From Sialis fuliginosa (taxonomy: Eukaryota > Arthropoda > Insecta > Megaloptera > Sialidae), in assembly GCA_961205875.1 (NCBI GenBank), contig OY540813.1, forward strand, positions 32,893,001 to 32,957,000: 64,000 nucleotides of DNA. Direction: 5' to 3'. Below, one piece after another: positions 23,918-36,169 of this stretch. Every line of letters starts with the position of its first letter. Position 1 is the stretch's first letter. The notes under the pieces were generated by a model, which was not told the origin of the DNA, made no database searches, and was given only the letters and a program-made list of their open reading frames with translations. A program made the translations under genes and the position numbers.

Positions 23918-26401
23918 TAAAATATGATAATATTTTTGAAAAACATTTTTTTTGGACCCCCTTTCCATAGACTGAAAAGTATTTTCAAAAAAAATTTTTC
24001 ACTTAATCCATTAATTGGGATGTCTTTAGATAGGTCTCCTATAATGCAATAAAAATGTAATATGACATTTTGATTTTAACCTCAGTTATATATTTGCGTT
24101 CAAAGTCGTGATAAAAGCATCCCTCCCACCCTAATTTCTAAACTATCAATTTAAAAAATCTGAAAATATTAAAGAATGTAGCTTTAAATTAGTACTTTCA
24201 CTGAAAATTATAACGAACACTGTCAAAATTATTTTGGACTCGCCTCTCATATAGACTGAAAAGTGAACTCAAATTATTTTTTTCACTTAACCCATTGAGT
24301 GGGTAATCATTGGATAGGTCTCCTAAAATGCAACAAAAAATGTTAAATGATCTTTTGATTTTAACGCTTCAGTCACGATATACTTGCATTTAAATGTCGT
24401 TATCAGAGCGTCCCCCCATCCTAATTTCTAAACTATCTATTCAAAAAATCTGAAAAAAATTCAGAATGTAGCTTTAAATTAGTACTTTCACTGAAAATTA
24501 TAACGAACACTATCAAAATTATTTTGGACCCCCTCCCATAGACTAAAAATTGTACTCAATTTTTTTTCACTTACCCCATTGATATCTTCAATTGTTTTTG
24601 TTTTATTAAATTATTAACAATGGAATAATGCTTGTCTTTGATTAACAATAAAAGTTTTTGTAAAACCTTTATTTTTGTAAAACTGTTTGTATGTGTTCTT
24701 AAAGACTTATATAATCGATTCCCATCATAAAAAAGTAAAATTTTTAATTCTTTAGCAAATGGTAGCACTAAAATCTTATTGTTGAGTTTTTTTAAATTTT
24801 AAACCAATTCAATTGTTTCATAGACCAGAAATATTTTTAAAAATAGCCAAAACCTGCTCTTAATAATTATTTATCTATTGGTGAAAACCGCATTAAAATC
24901 GGATTAGTAGTTTTCTAGATAAGCGGTAAAAGATTCAAAAGTAAGCTTCTTTTTATGTAGGTAGAGTTAATTAATTAATTGTATAAACAATCAATTTTCC
25001 TAAAAATTGTGTAGTGTGTAATATACATTAAATAACTCTGAACTGATTTTAATGAAGTTTTCACCAATAGATAAATAATTATTCAGAGCAGGTTATTGGC
25101 TATTATTTGTACAATATTTCTGGTTCTATGAAACAATTGAATTGGTTTAAAGTTAAAAAAACTCAACAATAAGATTTTAGAGCTACCATTTGCCAAATAA
25201 TTGAAAATTTTCACTTTTTTATGGTAGGAATCGATTATATAAGCCTTTGAGAACACATACAAACAGTTGTACAAAAATAAAGGTTTTACAAAAACTTTTA
25301 TTGTTACTCAAAGACAAGCATGATTCCATTGTTAACAATTTAATAAAACAAAAACAGTTGATGATATCAGGTCCAAATTTTCAGCGAATGTTCTGTTCTA
25401 CAGTATGTTTATTTTCCAGGGGTATCAACTTAAAAACCGTTAAACTTTATTAGTTATTACAGCTTAAATAAAACGGCCAAGTGCGTGTTGGGCACGCACA
25501 TGATAGGTTTCCGTAGCTATTACGATTTATAAACATTTAAATGCAAATATATCGTGACTGAAGGGTTAAAATCAAAAGGTCATATAACATTTTTTGTTGC
25601 ATTTTAGGAGACCTATCTAAAAATACCCCACTTAATGGGGTTAGTGAAAAAAAATTGAGTACAATTTCTATTGTCTATGGGAGGGGTCCAAAATAATTTT
25701 GACAATGTTCGTTATAATTTTCAGTGAAAGTACATCAAAGCTACATTCTGAATTTTTTTCAGATTTTTTGAATAAATAGTTTAGAAATTAGGGTGGGGGG
25801 GACGTTCTGATAACGACATTTAAATGCAAATATATCGTGACTGAAGGGTTAAAATCAAAAGATCATTTAACATTTTTTGTTGCATTTTGGGAGACCTATC
25901 CAATGACCACCCACTCAATGGGTTAAGTGAAAAAAAATGTAAGTTATCTTTTCAGTCTATGGGATAATAATTTTGACAGTGTTCGTTATAATTTTTAGTG
26001 AAAGTACTAATTTAAAGCTACATTCTTGAATTTTTTCAGATTTTTTAAATTGATAGTTTAGAAATTAGGGTGGGAGGGACGCTCTTATCACGACTTTGAA
26101 CGCAAATATATCGTGACTGAAGGGTTAAAATCAAAATGTTATATTACATTTTTTATTGCATTTTAGGAGACCTATCTAAAGACATCCCACTTAATGGATT
26201 AAGTGAAAATTTTTTTTTGAAAATACTTTTCAGTCTAAGGAAAAAATTTTTTTTTTCAAAAATATTATCATTTCTGTTTTTGGGTTATCAGTCTTCGTCC
26301 GTATACCAAATTTCATCGTAATCGGCTTAAAATTTTTGAGGACGGACGGACGGACGGAAATAGCGAAACTATAAGGTTTCCTAGTTTTCTACGGAAACCT
26401 A
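23918..26401. mobile_element. Fold-back element R1, main part with modular arms
   Basis: This is the right-hand body of the element whose left tip is at 10618. An inner inverted repeat (24573-24905 versus 25037-25370) folds around a ~130 bp centre. Outside it each arm carries a ~280 bp module two to three times, recognisable by 'atatcgtgactgaaggg' near 25547, 25832 and 26107 on the right and its complement near 24075 and 24365 on the left. The tip CTAGTTTTCTACGGAAACCT ends at 26401. Long inverted arms built from repeated modules recall the FB elements of Drosophila. No transposase frame: the 61-68 codon frames here are arm sequence. Confidence 0.75.
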
Positions 26402-28094
26402 AAATGAGTTTTAAAAAGATAGAAAGAACATGGAAGTCATGTATGGTTCTCCATACCGATATTTATAAATACAACTAGCGCATTGGCCCGGTGTTACCCT
26501 GGGATATTAATTTAATTAAACATAAAGTAGTACATGCTCACCCAACATGCCCACCCAACATGCTAACAACACACGGTTCACCACGAATTGTTTTTTCCGG
26601 CTTCATGAAATTTACCCAAAATATCCACAAATTATACACCTAAACTTAAGCTGTCCATTAGTGAAAACCGGAATAAAATCCATTCAGTAGTTATTGAAAA
26701 AATCGTGTAAAATTATATTTTCTCCCAGGAAACACCAGGTCTTATCTTAGAATTTGTATGAAAATCAAAAATAAATAAATAGGTTACCTTTCTTGGAAGT
26801 TCTTTATTGTAATTTATAAAAATCCGTTTATTTATATTGTAAAATGCATATTTTTTCATTCAAACTCATGGTGGAAAGATATATATTTGTAGGTATCATG
26901 ATTCAAACTGACATTCACATATACTAATTGTTTTCAGCGACTTATATTCCATAGCTACTGTGTTTTTATATAAATGACAGTTTTATGCTCTGACATCATG
27001 GAAACAAAAGACGCTGTGCAAAAGATTCTTTTTAATCATTTGATGTTAAATCTTAGATTTTCATAAAATATTATTAGCCACGATACTGCTCGTAAAAATT
27101 ATCTAACTATTGGTGAAAACCGCATTGAAATCGGTTCAGTAATTCCCGAGTCTATAAGTCACACACAAACGAACATGTAAATTTTCAGTTGTTTTTAAAT
27201 CTTATTGTTGATTGTCATAGCCATCTTTGGATCATACAGTGTATTAATTAAATAAATAAATAAATACATTTTGATCATATTTTGAAATATTTTGAAAAGT
27301 AAGTACATCAAGTTGCATACATATCATTGAAATGGTATTAATTATCTTCTGTTAAAAAATTTCATATTGCTTCTATTTAAGAAAACATAAGTTAGTCTCA
27401 TATCTCAAAAACTACGAGATTTCTGAAAATTAAAAAAATATTTCTAAATAGACAATACTAAAACTTACAGTATTTATTTGAAACATTTTTAAAAATTTCA
27501 AGTCGCTTAAGAAATATTCACGATGGAAAAATTCGGACTAAAATGGTTTTTGGCTAATATCTAGTAGGCTATGAAATTTTTGTGAAATGTAAATACACCA
27601 TTGAACTGTCCCCTCTTAAAGGTAACTTTTCTCTCATTTAACCTAACCTCTATCTTATAGTTTCCGAGATCCCCTTACTGTCCCCTGGTATTTAGACACC
27701 CTTTTTTTATTTATAATTTGTTCATTTTCTGTTATAATAATATAATCGAACCATGTTCACTATAGGGTGTATCAAAAAAAGTTATATTTCTTTTCTTCGC
27801 TCTCATTACGAAATATTAGTTTATGATCTAAAATAAATCCTTGCCGAAGAATTACCTTGTAGTTCAATTTTAAAAGGTGCAGCAAAAGGGGATCCCGTTT
27901 CCCATTTAATTAACATTGAAAAATTATTCTTTAGTACTAATGTTGCTATTATTGATTCATGATAATGGATAGAAAAAATTAAGGACGTCATTTTGTAGAG
28001 AATAACATTATTTTCTAATATTGCCAGTCGTCGGCTAGGTCATTCTTTTTCCGATAACTCAGTAGTAGGGTTATATATTCCTATTTAATTTATT
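26402..28094. other. Repeat-rich non-coding stretch
   Basis: 26425-26460 (GAACATGGAAGTCATGTATG...) recurs at 58858-58895. About 26480-26620 (CCCGGTGTTACCCTGGGATA...) recurs in inverse orientation at 30585-30735. Near 26660 and 27110 are variants of GTGAAAACCGCATTGAAATC, also present near 24890. These look like 3' tails of old retroposons. No coding signal. Confidence 0.5.
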
Positions 28095-28353
28095 TTTATA
28101 GAATATTGACGTCAAATTTTTTTAGATCTGTCTAAAGACACCCTACCTAAGGGATTAAGTGAATTTTTTTAAGATAGGTACTTTTCAGTCTATGGAAAGG
28201 GGGTCCAAACAATTTTTTTTTCAAAAATCCTATCATTTCTGTTTTTAGGTTATCAGTCTTCATCCGTACACTAAATTTCATATTAATCGATCTAAAATTT
28301 TTGAGGACGGACATGGCGAAACTATAAGGGTTCCTAGTTGTCTACGAAACCCT
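28095..28353 (+). repeat. Fold-back R1 arm fragment
   Basis: Diverged copy of the outermost module and tip of the R1 arm, running from 'gatctgtctaaagacaccct' to the tip variant CCTAGTTGTCTACG. Confidence 0.7.
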
Positions 28354-28960
28354 AAGAAAGACTTATTAAAGCTATGTATAACAAAATAGTTTTGTTCTTT
28401 GATCTTAAAATGAAATAATTTCTAGGCCATTAGGAATTCTTTAGTAGTAATGAGGGTCAAACGTAAGAAGATAAGTGCGTCTTTTTTATAATAAAATAGA
28501 TAAAAACTTCTCTGAATGACATAGTTATGAACAACCATTCTGTCGCGCGCTTTGCGAAGAGTCGAAAAGTTCTACACCTTTCCGTGGAAAATAACGAAAA
28601 GAAATATTAAACTGACTTTTGTTTGTATTGTCATGGGAAGGAATGAAGAGTTTTTGCATAATCGTCGTAGTTGCCTCTCAAGTCGAACGGAGATGGAATT
28701 TTAATACACAAAACCTTTTATATCGGAAATTTTTGCAGGTAATTATATTTCGTAAAAACTTTTTCAACTCTAATTTTATATGTTTTGTGTTTTAAATGTA
28801 AATCTCGATCGCCTTCGTTCTTTAAGATTTTCTATTATGTATATTATTTATTCTAGAATTGCAAATAACAGTTTACTTTTTTTATGAAAACGGTCACATA
28901 TAAAAGTATAGTGAGAAGGAGAAAAATGTTATTTGGAAAAAATATATATTTAATAAAAAA
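28354..28960. other. Possibly unique non-coding stretch
   Basis: Less repetitive than its surroundings (GTCGCGCGCTTTGCG near 28550). No reading frame, RNA fold or repeat partner in the window was noticed. Confidence 0.4.
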
Positions 28961-29013
28961 TATAGTACTTCAAATTGGGATAAAGGTCAATAATAATTGC
29001 TGTTATTTTTATG

Positions 29014-29077
29014 AATGCATAAAATGTAGCGCTTTTATTTAAATTTTTTCGGAATCTATATCCATCATCAGTGCATT
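29014..29077 (-). ncRNA. Hammerhead ribozyme motif (type I), left arm
   Basis: Minus-strand order: stem I strand AATGCA (29077-29072), core CTGATGA (29071-29065), shortened stem II, GAAA, stem III AAAAT/ATTTT, cleavage-site A (29020), stem I partner TGCATT (29019-29014). Stem II has lost about 4 nt relative to the right arm and can form only about 3 pairs. Confidence 0.6.
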
Positions 29078-29644
29078 TATACAATATACAATATTATTAG
29101 AATCTAAAAAGTTAATAATAAAAGAAAATATAATATAAATAATCTATGTTAAAATATAAATAAAATTAATAAATATAAAAACAAACTTACAATTTTTTGT
29201 AATTGTAGAGTAAATAATATTTTTAATAAAAATATTGAGAATAAAATTATTTGAATTTATATAAAATCTGTTAAAATATTTTATGTCAAAATAAAACAAT
29301 TTTGAAAAACAAACTTGATATTTTTAAGAAATATTTGTTTTATTATTTAAATTTTATGATAAAATTTTATGATAAAATTTAAATAATAAAACAAAAAAAA
29401 ATATCAAGTTTGTTTTTCAAAATTGTTTTATTTTGACATAAAATATTTTAACAGATTTTATATGAATTCAAATAATTTTATTCTCAATATTTTTATTAAA
29501 AATATTATTTACTCTACAATTACAAAAAATTGTAAGTTTGTTTTTATATTTATTAATTTTATTTATATTTTAACATAGATTATTTATATTATATTTTCTT
29601 TTATTATTAACTTTTTAGATTCTAATAATATTGTATATTGTATA

Positions 29645-29712
29645 AATGCACTGATGATGGAATGATATAGATTCCGAAAAAATTTAAATAAAAGCGCTAC
29701 ATTTTATGCATT
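29645..29712 (+). ncRNA. Hammerhead ribozyme motif (type I), right arm
   Basis: All hammerhead parts are in order. Stem I strand AATGCA 29645-29650; CTGATGA 29651-29657; stem II GGAAT/ATTCC (29659-29663 with 29671-29675) with a 7 nt loop; GAA 29676-29678; stem III AAAAT/ATTTT (29679-29683 with 29701-29705). The predicted cleavage follows A29706, and stem I closes with TGCATT 29707-29712. One extra U (29658) lies between core and stem II. Penelope-like elements are known to carry type I hammerheads in their LTRs. The fold is read from sequence and not computed. Confidence 0.75.
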
Positions 29713-29869
29713 CATAAAAATAACAGCAATTATTATTGACCTTTATCCCAATTTAAAGTACTATATTACAAAAGAAGAGAATGGTCATTTTCCTAAACAA
29801 TAATTTAATAAAAAATCTATCTGTAAGTAATGTATGTGTTCACACTTCACAGACTCATTATCGTTGTTA

Positions 29870-30210
29870 TTAAAAGATTTTATAAAATTTTCACGTACCA
29901 TGTGTCTTTTTTTAGATATCTTCTAAAGAAATATTTTGGGGTGTCACCCCTCCCACATACACACGATTTTAATAATTTTTAAATGAGACCGTCTCAAGCC
30001 AAATCCAACCAACCAAGAAAGTTTCATGAGTTATGCGGGTGACAAGGATTCAGGAGACACACAGCTACAGAAAGGCCCGAAACGAAAAGTGTTTTTCTTG
30101 ACCTGAAACGGAAAGAGTTAAAATTTCGAAATCGAAGAACATTTTTTTTCTCATTTTATAACGATCAGAAAGCTCTCGAATTTTCTATATGGCGAGGAAA
30201 CAATTGTATG
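29870..30210 (-). repeat. Dispersed repeat family R2, copy 2
   Basis: Reverse complement of the repeat at 6964-7345 with moderate divergence, ending near GGCGAGGAAACAAT. Confidence 0.75.
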
Positions 30211-30291
30211 TGTGTATGAAGACCTTTTTGCTTTTCAAATAATTTTGACCTTTTTTACTTTTCAACTAATATTAGTGAAAACTTTTTTTAA

Positions 30292-30582
30292 GGTTCCGTA
30301 GAAAACTAGGAATCTATAGTTTCATTCTATCCGTCAGTCCGTCCGTCTATCTATATAAATTTTATATCCAATTAAGATGAAATTTGATATACGGATGTAT
30401 ATTGATAAACCAAAATCAGAAATTATGAGATTTTTGAAAAACATTTTTTTTACTGTAAAGTACATTAAATTTTTTTTCACTTATCCAATTTAGATAGGTC
30501 TCCTAAAATGCAACAAAAAATATCTTAGGACCTTTTGATTTTAACCCTTCAATCACGATATATTTGCGTTCAAAGTCGCTAT
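30292..30582 (-). repeat. Fold-back R1 arm fragment, inverted
   Basis: It starts with the tip variant GGTTCCGTAGAAAACTAGGA and continues through the GTCCGTCCGTC stretch and the module ending near 'cacgatatatttgcgttc'. It is inverted relative to the fragment at 28095-28353. Confidence 0.7.
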
Positions 30583-32167
30583 CAATGTTGTTTTAATTTC
30601 ATGAAGTCGGGAAAAAAACAATTCGCTGTGTGTTGTGGGCATGTTGGGTGGGCTATGTTGAATGAGCATGTTGAATATTATCATTATGATTTTGTGGATA
30701 TCAACCCGGGGAACACCGGGTCCAATTCGCAGGTCACTGATGGGTTTTTAGGACCAACTTTTCTTTTTCAAATCTATACCCGTATTTTTTGTTACAGATC
30801 CGTAATTTACGAGGAAAAAAGTTATTTGTAACTAGGGTTTTAACGTGGCGCCTCGACTAACAATCACACGAGTGCGAAAAATTCATTTTACACCCGAGGT
30901 ACACACATTATTTTTTTTTACAACCCTTTTAATATATAATAATAATAATTGTTTAATATTAACAATAATATAAGATACTCATTTTTATACATACTTTTTT
31001 CTATATTAATAATAAAATTCATAATAATAAAAAATGGGCATTTTCAGAAAAAATGTTTCAGGTAAAAGTGTATTTTTTTTCCTACTAAATTACGAATTTG
31101 CAACAAAAAATATAGGTTTATATTATATTAAGGTGACTTTTTCAAGGTCAACCTATATTGTCAGTATTGCGCCCTCTCGAAACCATGAAACTTTTGTAAC
31201 ATTTTCGTTATTTTGGAAATAATCCGCTGGAAAGTTTTTTAAAAAACACCCGGTATATGAAATTTCACGACATATTTAAAGATACAAAGTGTGTTTCAAA
31301 ATAAATAGTTTAAAACAAAACTTTTAATCTATTTAGAATTATTTGGGATACGTGCCACCATTAAATTGTTGACAGTTATGTTTAATTATATAATATTTGA
31401 GGCTTATATCTAATTCCTCTTAATTACAGTTGCTATTTTAAATGAAATGGAATTAATCCTTATTTAATACCATACATGGTACACTATTAGTTACGTACTT
31501 AATATGTGAACTCGTATACTATAGAATTATTGAATCGATCATCACATATTTTAATTTATATTGCATATATTATATGATATTTATGATAATATAGCGAAAC
31601 TACCATTTTGTTAGTGTTGTTCGTTCTGTTCCACGTTTGTTTCGTGTAGATACATATACAATTATACAATATACATAGAATATACAAGATGGTCCGGTTT
31701 GGGATACAGATATTTTAGGAGCTGATTACCACTCATTGTGAGTAAAAAATTCAACATCATCTGAGCTACAGGATGTTTAAAAAGTTACTTCAAAATAGTA
31801 CCTACTTACAAACAAAGATTATCTCATAACTTCCAAAGGAACGTAACTAGGGAATCACAATGAGTCAGTTTCATGGGTAATTAATAAATATATTTTTCAG
31901 TATTACCGTTATTGCTAGCCGTGTTTCCAGTTTAGAGTTATTGTTTATCAAAGTCAGAGTTTTTTTTTTTTTTTGAAAATTTTTATGAAAATAACATTTT
32001 TTTCCAAAAGTACCTATAATATGTGGTATTATTTATCATTATTTAGGTGCATCATATTGTTACCTACAAATTCACTACACAAAGTTTGGACCTGAGTTTT
32101 CCAGTTATCAATTTATCTAAATTAAACTTCGAGGTTTTAGGTCATTATGTGTCAATAAAATAGTTAT
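30583..32167. other. Mixed repeat fragments, no gene
   Basis: 30585-30735 is the inverse of about 26480-26620. 31020-31260 resembles the arm of the fold-back element at 56167-56980 (ACAAAAAATATAGGTTTA, then a TTTCAAGGTCAACCT block). The remainder is AT-rich. The 98-codon frame at 30535-30831 crosses repeat boundaries and is not a gene. Confidence 0.5.
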
Positions 32168-32400
32168 ATGTGATATAACATTATTTATTATTATAAACGT
32201 TTCGTCCTGTTTCAGACTTCATCGGTATCTTTTGATAACAATAATACTTTTACATATTTCTATTTAACAATAGGACTATTTTACAACATTTCTCATGGAG
32301 TTCATTTTGTTAATTTAATTTGTGAATTAACAAAATGAACTCCATGAGAAATGAGTCTGAAACATGACGAAACGTCTATAATAATAAATAATTTTAAACG
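32168..32400. repeat. Inverted pair of degenerate hammerhead-like cores around a perfect hairpin
   Basis: A long hairpin with arms of about 29 bp (TTCTCATGGAGTTCATTTTG and complement, about 32291-32352) is centred near 32321. It is flanked by two inverted copies of GACGAAACG followed by a TATAATAATAAATAA tail. On the minus strand the left copy reads CCGATGA, a GTC/GAC stem, then GAAAC, which is a hammerhead core with one changed core base (CTGATGA to CCGATGA). The right copy lacks the core heptamer. Probably another Penelope-type LTR remnant, likely inactive. Confidence 0.45.
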
Positions 32401-32639
32401 AGTTTGAAGTTGGCGCTAAATATGCGTAATTCAAAGTTTGTTTTTATTTTGTTATTAAAAAACACTATTAGTTACTTTTTCTATTATGAACGTCCGCGCC
32501 GTATATCTATAAAATTTGATTATTATACAATTTCGAGCAAGGAGGTAGAGTGTGACCTCCAAATATCTCCCCCCCCCCTGCCTACGGGCCTGATCAGGGC
32601 TCGTGGAGTTTCTCAACATTGATTTTAAAAATGTTTTTT

Positions 32640-34320
32640 TTAGTATTCCATCTTCAAAATATCTACCGTGGGAGCCACGGGACTTTCTTATACGTAATCC
32701 AGACAGTGAACAGTGTACGCGATTTTTATTTTATTAAACATCTCACAACTCACAAACTAATAAAAAACAAAAGATAGAATAAAATAAACTATAGATTATA
32801 TTATTTTCTACATTATGTATCAAATGAATTGTTTTGAACATATAAATTTAACCGAGATCGAAGTTTAGTCTTGTCAATGAATTTTCGAATTATTTTTGAA
32901 ATAGGAAAAAAATGTTTTGGATAAAAAATATCATATGTTATTATCTATAATTTATTTCCCATACATTTTTTCCAACATTTATGATTTAGTAAGAAATAAT
33001 TTTGTAAAATAATTATTTAGAATCAACCACACTGTTCACTCTCAGTATTACGTATAAGAAAGTCCTATGATACATATGGCAAATACGCACCCTGATCAAT
33101 CTCTGTAAAACGTATAAGAAAGTCCCATGACACAAATGGCAGATTTTTCTTCTCTGTTTGAACCATTTGAATAATAATTTTAAAAAAATTTCAAAAATTT
33201 GTTATTTCCGAAAAAAATGAATAGAACATAAATTATAGATAATAATATTACCTACAATTTTTAACTTGAATATTTTTCTCTAATTCGCACTGTTTCAAAG
33301 TAATTCGAAACATTCAAAAAACGAGTTCAGCAAACATTCGTATCCGGTTGAAAGATTGTTCCCAGATAAAAATTAATCTTAAATATTAAATTTCACCCTT
33401 CTAGATTTACGCCCGATTTGTTTTACGTAAGATTAATATAGTTTCGTTAAATATTAATGAAATTTTATTTAATTTTTTTTTTTTTGGAAGTAGAAATAAT
33501 GAATTTTCTAATTTGGATAGTTTAAGGTGTCATACATGACATATCAAAAAATGAAAAAGTTGAATTGAGGATAATTCAAAATTTTTAAAAAGAATGATAT
33601 ATCAATTAGTACATCTAAAATAAACTGCCCTGGTCGGCACATGACTTTTTTATACATGATATAGAAAAAATTACATAAGTTAACACTTTCTGCTAAGAAA
33701 TTGAATATAATTAACTGCATTATATTAATTGTTGTTTTTGTTAATATTCGAGATATATTTTAATTCTATTCTGTGATTTTATTTCAAACGTTTTTATTAT
33801 AAATTGTTATAATAGTTTTCCTGGTTAAAGAAATGTTGTTTTGTCAATGTTTTTTTATTTGTTTGATATTTCAACAGTTCAACACGTTTTATATATTTAA
33901 TTGACAGTTGTAAGAAAAAATGCTTTTAATTTCATTGGTAACTAAATTATTCGAACATATTATTAAAATTAATTTTAAATAAAAACTAAAATTATTATTT
34001 TTGGTCAATTCAAAAAAGATACAAAGAAAATAATAGGACATAAATTATAGATAATAATATTCTCAATAACTTGTATCTAAAACATTTTTTTCTAATATTA
34101 ATAATATTTAAAAAATAATACAAAAAATTCAAAAATGAAAGAAAATCGATTATTTCCTAAAAAAAATTTTTTGGGGGGAAAATGAACAGAGCATAAATTA
34201 TAGATATGAGCATTTTCTATAACTTTAATCTAAAACATTTTTTTCTACTGCGTACCGTTTCAAAAATAATTCGAAAAATTCAAAAATTGAGATGATTTAA
34301 AAAAAAATTTTTTTTTGACT
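32640..34320 (+). repeat. R3 repeat, copy 1 (contains 60 bp tandem units)
   Basis: It shares long diverged stretches with 55570-58050 and 59518-60010, among them 'gacatatcaaaaaatgaaaa', AAACTGCCCTGGTCGGCA and ATTATAGATAATAATATT-type blocks. It contains CGTATAAGAAAGTCC twice, exactly 60 bp apart (33051 and 33111), and once inverted at 32681. Non-coding; the element type is not recognised. Confidence 0.6.
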
Positions 34321-34602
34321 CATTACTATACCAATCGAGTAACAGCTTCAAACTACGACCAAATGAAAGTTTATATATTTTTCTATTGAAAAATACATAT
34401 GTGCCATTTCAATGCCTGTTAGAAATGCCTGGCAGAAATTTTTTTATTTTTTTCAAAAGCTATAGCCAGGTAAGCATACAAAATCGGCCTTTGCATAAAG
34501 GCATATTTTTTTGGGAAGTCACATGTTCGAAAAAATTTTGTTGTGATTTTCAACCGCTAGAGGCGTGATTATCCTCACAGGCGAAGATGCGTTCCACAGA
34601 CA
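34321..34602. other. Short repeat-related stretch
   Basis: About 34455-34535 (AGGTAAGCATACAAAAT...TTTGCATA...GTCACAT) recurs near 63775-63840. No gene. Confidence 0.45.
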
Positions 34603-34793
34603 GTGGCGTAGATAGGGGGGTGATTAAGATGATCAATCACCCCCCATGAGTTTACTTCATGAGAAAATTCAAAGATTGTCACGTACCTAATTCAGAAGAT
34701 GACAAAAGGTAGGGTGCCCTAGCTCCAGTGGAGACGGGCGGGGTAAAATATAATTAAAAACAAAACAATAATAGAGTATTATTTTTTTTTCTT

Positions 34794-34803
34794 TTGGGCG
34801 CCA
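34794..34803 (-). promoter_or_regulatory. Primer-binding site, tRNA-Lys type
   Basis: The minus strand reads TGGCGCCCAA, complementary to the 3' end of insect tRNA-Lys (...TTGGGCGCCA). It is placed 2 nt after the LTR end at 34806. Confidence 0.5.
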
Positions 34804-34805
34804 CG

Positions 34806-35523
34806 TGATTTCCGAACTACCTTACTATAATAACTAATTAAAAATCACGAACTAAAAAAAAAAGGCGGTTGTACTAAGAGACACATACTAGTTTAAACAT
34901 ATATTTACAAAATAAATTTACACTGAAAATAAACATGGAATAATACAAAACGAAATCAAAATAAAATAAAATTCTAGACACTACAAAATTCACTGTATCT
35001 AATAACAATCTTATAAATGTTGTCCTCTTGGGGAGGAGCCCTCCGTCTGACACACAGCCTGATGACGTAATTCAATATTCTGTCGTGTCGGGGATTACAC
35101 GACAGATATGGTTTGAAGAGGTGAGAAATATAAATAAACAAATAATAAAATTGCCTGAATCGTGCACGCAGTTCCGGGGTCCTGGGTTCCGTCAGTTAGA
35201 GACGTGGGAGCCTGGATCGTGGACCACCAGTGACCAAGTTCCCTCATTAATCGCCACGCAGTTCCACTAACTCGTGTTCCCCCACCCTCGGCAACCAGCA
35301 CTTGGGTGGAAATATTGTCGTTGTGGTCAATTAAATCTTCGGACTAACCCTTTGTTGGTCACGAACTTCAAAACAATTTAATCTTACGTACTACGCTATC
35401 GCGTATCTATTCTCAATCTGATATCTTTCAAAAACTCATCTATTCACATTTAACTGTTCCCCACGAAATTAAATTAAACGATCATTGCCGTAGCTTTTCT
35501 ATCCTCCACGGGTATGCATAACA
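34806..35523 (-). mobile_element. Probable lone 5' LTR of a minus-strand LTR retrotransposon
   Basis: On the minus strand the segment begins TGTTATGCATACCC and ends GGAAATCA (TG...CA form, 718 bp). Two bases later comes a tRNA-Lys-type primer site. It is GC-richer than its neighbours. No matching second LTR and no internal coding sequence remain. The 68- and 80-codon frames inside it show no protein features. Confidence 0.45.
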
Positions 35524-36169
35524 AAATATAAAATTATCGAATATAATAGACCTAAAAACTATATATTTACATGAAAATATATCGCGGAGTACAATACGAT
35601 AATATTTAAAACTGGAGAATAAACGAAATAAATGCAAAAATAATAGAATTAAAAATAAATCAAAAATATAATTTTAACTGCTGAATTTAATAATGAATGG
35701 ATACGCACATTGAGTGCAATACTTGTATCGGCGCGTTCCAGTCTTATCTTAATGATAAGTAATAAATCGTAATTGCATTATTATTGTAAATAAATTTAAA
35801 GTTTGTAATTTTTAAATATTAGATATTTCGAATATTAGATATATAATTTAAAGAAAAATGGTTTATTAAGAATAGATATATGTATGTATATATTAAAAAA
35901 AAATGTCATGATAAGATATTTTTTTTAAACTTCTCAAGTGTAAATAAAATAGTAGAAGTAAGTAGGAAAAATTTGAGAGTAAAAAAAAGGTCTTCAGTTA
36001 TTTTAAAATTTTGTATGTAATACAAATGTAGATACAGATTATATGATTAAAAAAAAAAAAAAAGTCATTCAATTTGAAATTACATTAATTTTTTTTTCCG
36101 CATATTTTAGAGGCCCCTCAGCCACCACTTGCCCCGGAGCCTGGTCATATCGCCCCCCATCGCAAAAAG
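35524..36169. other. AT-rich interior of the TIR-bounded insertion
   Basis: Low-complexity A/T with short homopolymers. A GC-rich 60 bp patch at 36110-36170 belongs to the TIR end. No gene. Confidence 0.5.

Larger units (their letters stand above)
28961..29766. mobile_element. Palindromic Penelope-type LTR remnant
   Basis: Two ~395 bp arms (28961-29357 and 29373-29766) are nearly perfect reverse complements around a short centre at about 29360-29370. Each arm ends with a hammerhead-type fold pointing outward and shares the AATAA-AAGCGCTA loop with the Penelope array at 36.7-51 kb (AATAAGCGCTA). No protein is encoded. Most simply this is two inverted pseudo-LTR ends of a different Penelope-like family. 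The family link is inferred from the ribozyme and loop. Confidence 0.65.
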
